A DNA stretch of 64,000 bases, from contig RQOL01000824.1 of NCBI GenBank assembly GCA_013076295.1, positions 1,798,001 to 1,862,000 on the forward strand, read 5' to 3'. Shown here one piece after another: positions 61,999-64,000 of the stretch (position 1 is its first letter; every line of letters starts with the position of its first letter). The notes beneath the pieces were generated by a model. It saw only the letters and a program-made list of their open reading frames with translations, was not told the DNA's origin and did no database searches. The DNA comes from Sanderia malayensis (Eukaryota; Cnidaria; Scyphozoa; Semaeostomeae; Pelagiidae). The position numbers and the translations under genes are program-made.

Positions 61999-62034
61999 TT
62001 TTGTTAAATTTATTTTGCAGATTATTTATTAAGC

Positions 62035-64000
62035 ATGCGAAGAAGAGAAGTTGACGAATCAAAGTTTAATCACGAACATGAAATTAAGAACATGACAGCT
62101 ACAGCACCTGAGAATATGAATATAAGAAAGTTGAAAATAGCATTTCTTTTTGCCACAACTCTGGCAATAGTTGTGTATATTCTATTTCAAATTTGGGTTT
62201 TGAATAAGCATGAGAGAGGTCCCGGGTTCCCACTGTCTCCTGAAGTTCAGAAGATTTATGACGAATATGGAGAAGGAGCTGCAAAGCCAAGAAGAAGGCC
62301 TGATTTACATGAAGATATCGATGCAAAAGAAGATGAAACTGATGGTGAGGAGGCAAAGAAAATGGTTGATAATGAAAATGAAATTGAAGACGGAACAGAA
62401 CAGCAGATAGAGTATGGATTTTCTCACCTCTAAGACTTCTGTTTCAGATGTTTCTTCAAATTTAATTGACAAGCTAAGATAAAACTTTTCATAATAAATA
62501 TTGAATATATTAACGAATGGAGTGATTTCTTTTAAAGGGAAGCTGCTAAGCCACTACATGTAGCAATTGTAGCGTGCGGAGACAGAGCACCAGAAGCAGT
62601 TACAAGTTTGAAATCGTTTGCAATGTTCACAAACCGGCATCTTCATTTCCATGTTTTTGCAGAAGAACAGCTTCACAAGGAGTTCAAAGACAAAATAGAG
62701 CAATGGCCAATGTTTACTGATGGAAGAATAAAATTAGATTTACACCCAATCATGTTTCCAGGAATGGATGATTTTCACCAATGGAAGTCATTATTCAAAC
62801 CTTGTGCTTCACAGCGACTCTTCCTCCCTGTAAGAAAAAACAATGGTTTATAATTGTTTTAACTTATTGAAATTGGGCACCCATTCTTCATCCCCTGTTA
62901 AACATTAACAACAATTCTTTTTGCTTGTGACCACAAGGGTCTGATTGAGAGAACAACATTGTTTTAGGGGGAGTGGGGTTGAATAAATCTCTCGGGAAAA
63001 GAAGTTTATGCATTGATAGATTTTTCTCTATATTTTACAAGTGTCCCAAGAATGTTTGTTCACTGTTGTAGCTCATTCTTGAAAAATCACACCCATAAGT
63101 GTTTTTAAGTAGCTTTATCTTCTCCTTCCCCCCTTTGTCCCTCCTATGCTGAGTTGTACAATGTTAAACTACTCCTCTTTGTAGAACAAATGCAGCTACA
63201 AAAATCCTTAACATGTCTTATTTGGAGACACTGCATCATTATAAGCCCTGACTTCTAAATTCTTTCCTCTTGTAGCTTCTTCTCACTGATGTGGATTCAG
63301 TTATCTATGTTGATACAGACATCCTACTAATGAGACCACCAGAAGATATTTGGGACATGTTTGGTAAATTTAACGGGACGCAGTTGGCTGGTCTTGCACC
63401 GGAGGGTGAAGTTGATGCTATCGGTTGGTACAACAGATTTGCAAGGCACCCATATTACGGCAGACTTGGGTTGAACTCTGGGGTTATGTTGATGAACTTG
63501 ACGCGGATGAGAGAGGTTAAGTGGAACAGTGACATTTTGCCAATTTACAAGAAATATCGATATGATATCACATGGGGGGATCAGTGCCTTTTGAATATCA
63601 TGTTTCATTTCAAACCAGGTATGTACTTGCCAGAGGATTCTGGAGTGTATAAAAGCTGGAGCATTTGAATGAAGAACCAGGGAATTAGAGAAAGAGGAGT
63701 GGGGAACGTAAATATAAAACAGGTGTTGTTCCTGGAGATTAGAATAGGAGACATGGAGGGTTGAAAGCACTCTTCCTCCTCTCCAATTCCTTTGCTTGTA
63801 TATTAAACATTTGCTCCCTCCATCCCTAAACATTGGAAGGTGTAAGAGGGGTGGGGGGTGAATATGAATGCACCCATTCCTTTCTCTAATTCCTGTGCTT
63901 CTAAAATATCTTATAATTCAAACTTACATCTGCGTGATTTTTGCCTCTTTTTCAAGAACAAGTGTACGTTTTCTCTTGTGAATGGAACTATCGCCCAGAC
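62035..64000 (+). CDS. Glucoside xylosyltransferase, GXYLT1/2-like (partial)
   Basis: Type II Golgi/ER membrane glycosyltransferase (GT8-type) that in the known family adds xylose to O-linked glucose on EGF repeats, for example of Notch. Exons 62035-62411, 62538-62829, 63276-63618 and 63957-64000 join in phase; the 3' part lies beyond the window. Short cytosolic tail, membrane anchor about 34-55 ([18 protein letters not shown]), then an acidic stem to about 125. The catalytic domain starts with [24 protein letters not shown] closes exon 2; the metal-binding DTD is at 236-238; [15 protein letters not shown] and [15 protein letters not shown] follow. The exon begins at acceptor TTTTGCAG (ends 62020), so a 5' UTR exon must lie upstream, perhaps beyond the LINE copies. 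Confidence 0.93.

Overview
The window is animal nuclear DNA. It is AT-rich, with short spliced exons, GT-AG introns and many small inverted-repeat transposons. It carries six protein-coding genes whose exons could be joined by eye with matching splice phases. Together, a GRIP golgin, a Shaker-type potassium channel, an ependymin-related protein, a p53-family factor, a VIT/VWA protein, a mitochondrial carrier of the SLC25A35 type and a glucoside xylosyltransferase point to a metazoan. The compact p53-like gene without a SAM domain and the ependymin-related gene suggest an invertebrate, possibly a cnidarian. The species is inferred, not shown.

Layout. 1-3.8 kb: tandem array of about 26 units of about 145 bp, each with a block of telomere-like TTAGGG words; it stops about 75 bp before the first gene. 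3.87-9.90 kb (+): GCC1-like golgin, 11 exons. 9.9-15.4 kb: non-coding, with an inverted-repeat element. 15.4-18.2 kb (+): Shaker/Kv1-like channel, 3 exons. 18.2-22.7 kb: mostly non-coding, with one candidate exon. 22.7-25.4 kb (+): ependymin-related protein, 4 exons. 26.75-36.1 kb (+): p53-family gene, 13 exons; its first intron holds a complete 5.47-kb Ty3/gypsy-type LTR retrotransposon (26925-32391) whose two LTRs differ at one base. 37.9-47.3 kb (-): VWA5B-like protein, 9 exons. 49.3-50.7 kb (-): SLC25A35-like carrier, 2 exons. 50.7-62 kb: repeats, including a satellite with a 165-190 bp period, a second telomere-like array related to the first, a local duplication, a ~98-bp tandem repeat and two truncated LINE 3' ends. 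62.0-64.0 kb (+): GXYLT-like glycosyltransferase, cut by the window end.

The genes do not form one pathway: Golgi tethering, excitability, secretion, stress response, mitochondrial transport and O-glucose glycan extension are unrelated jobs. The main points are (1) a very recent, apparently intact retrotransposon inside intron 1 of a p53-family gene, in sense orientation; (2) a well-formed -1 frameshift signal joining gag and pol in that element; (3) two related telomere-like minisatellite arrays with a higher-order structure; (4) the ependymin-related gene's 3' end being homologous to a transposon-like segment in its own first intron; and (5) LINE tails ending just upstream of the GXYLT exon.
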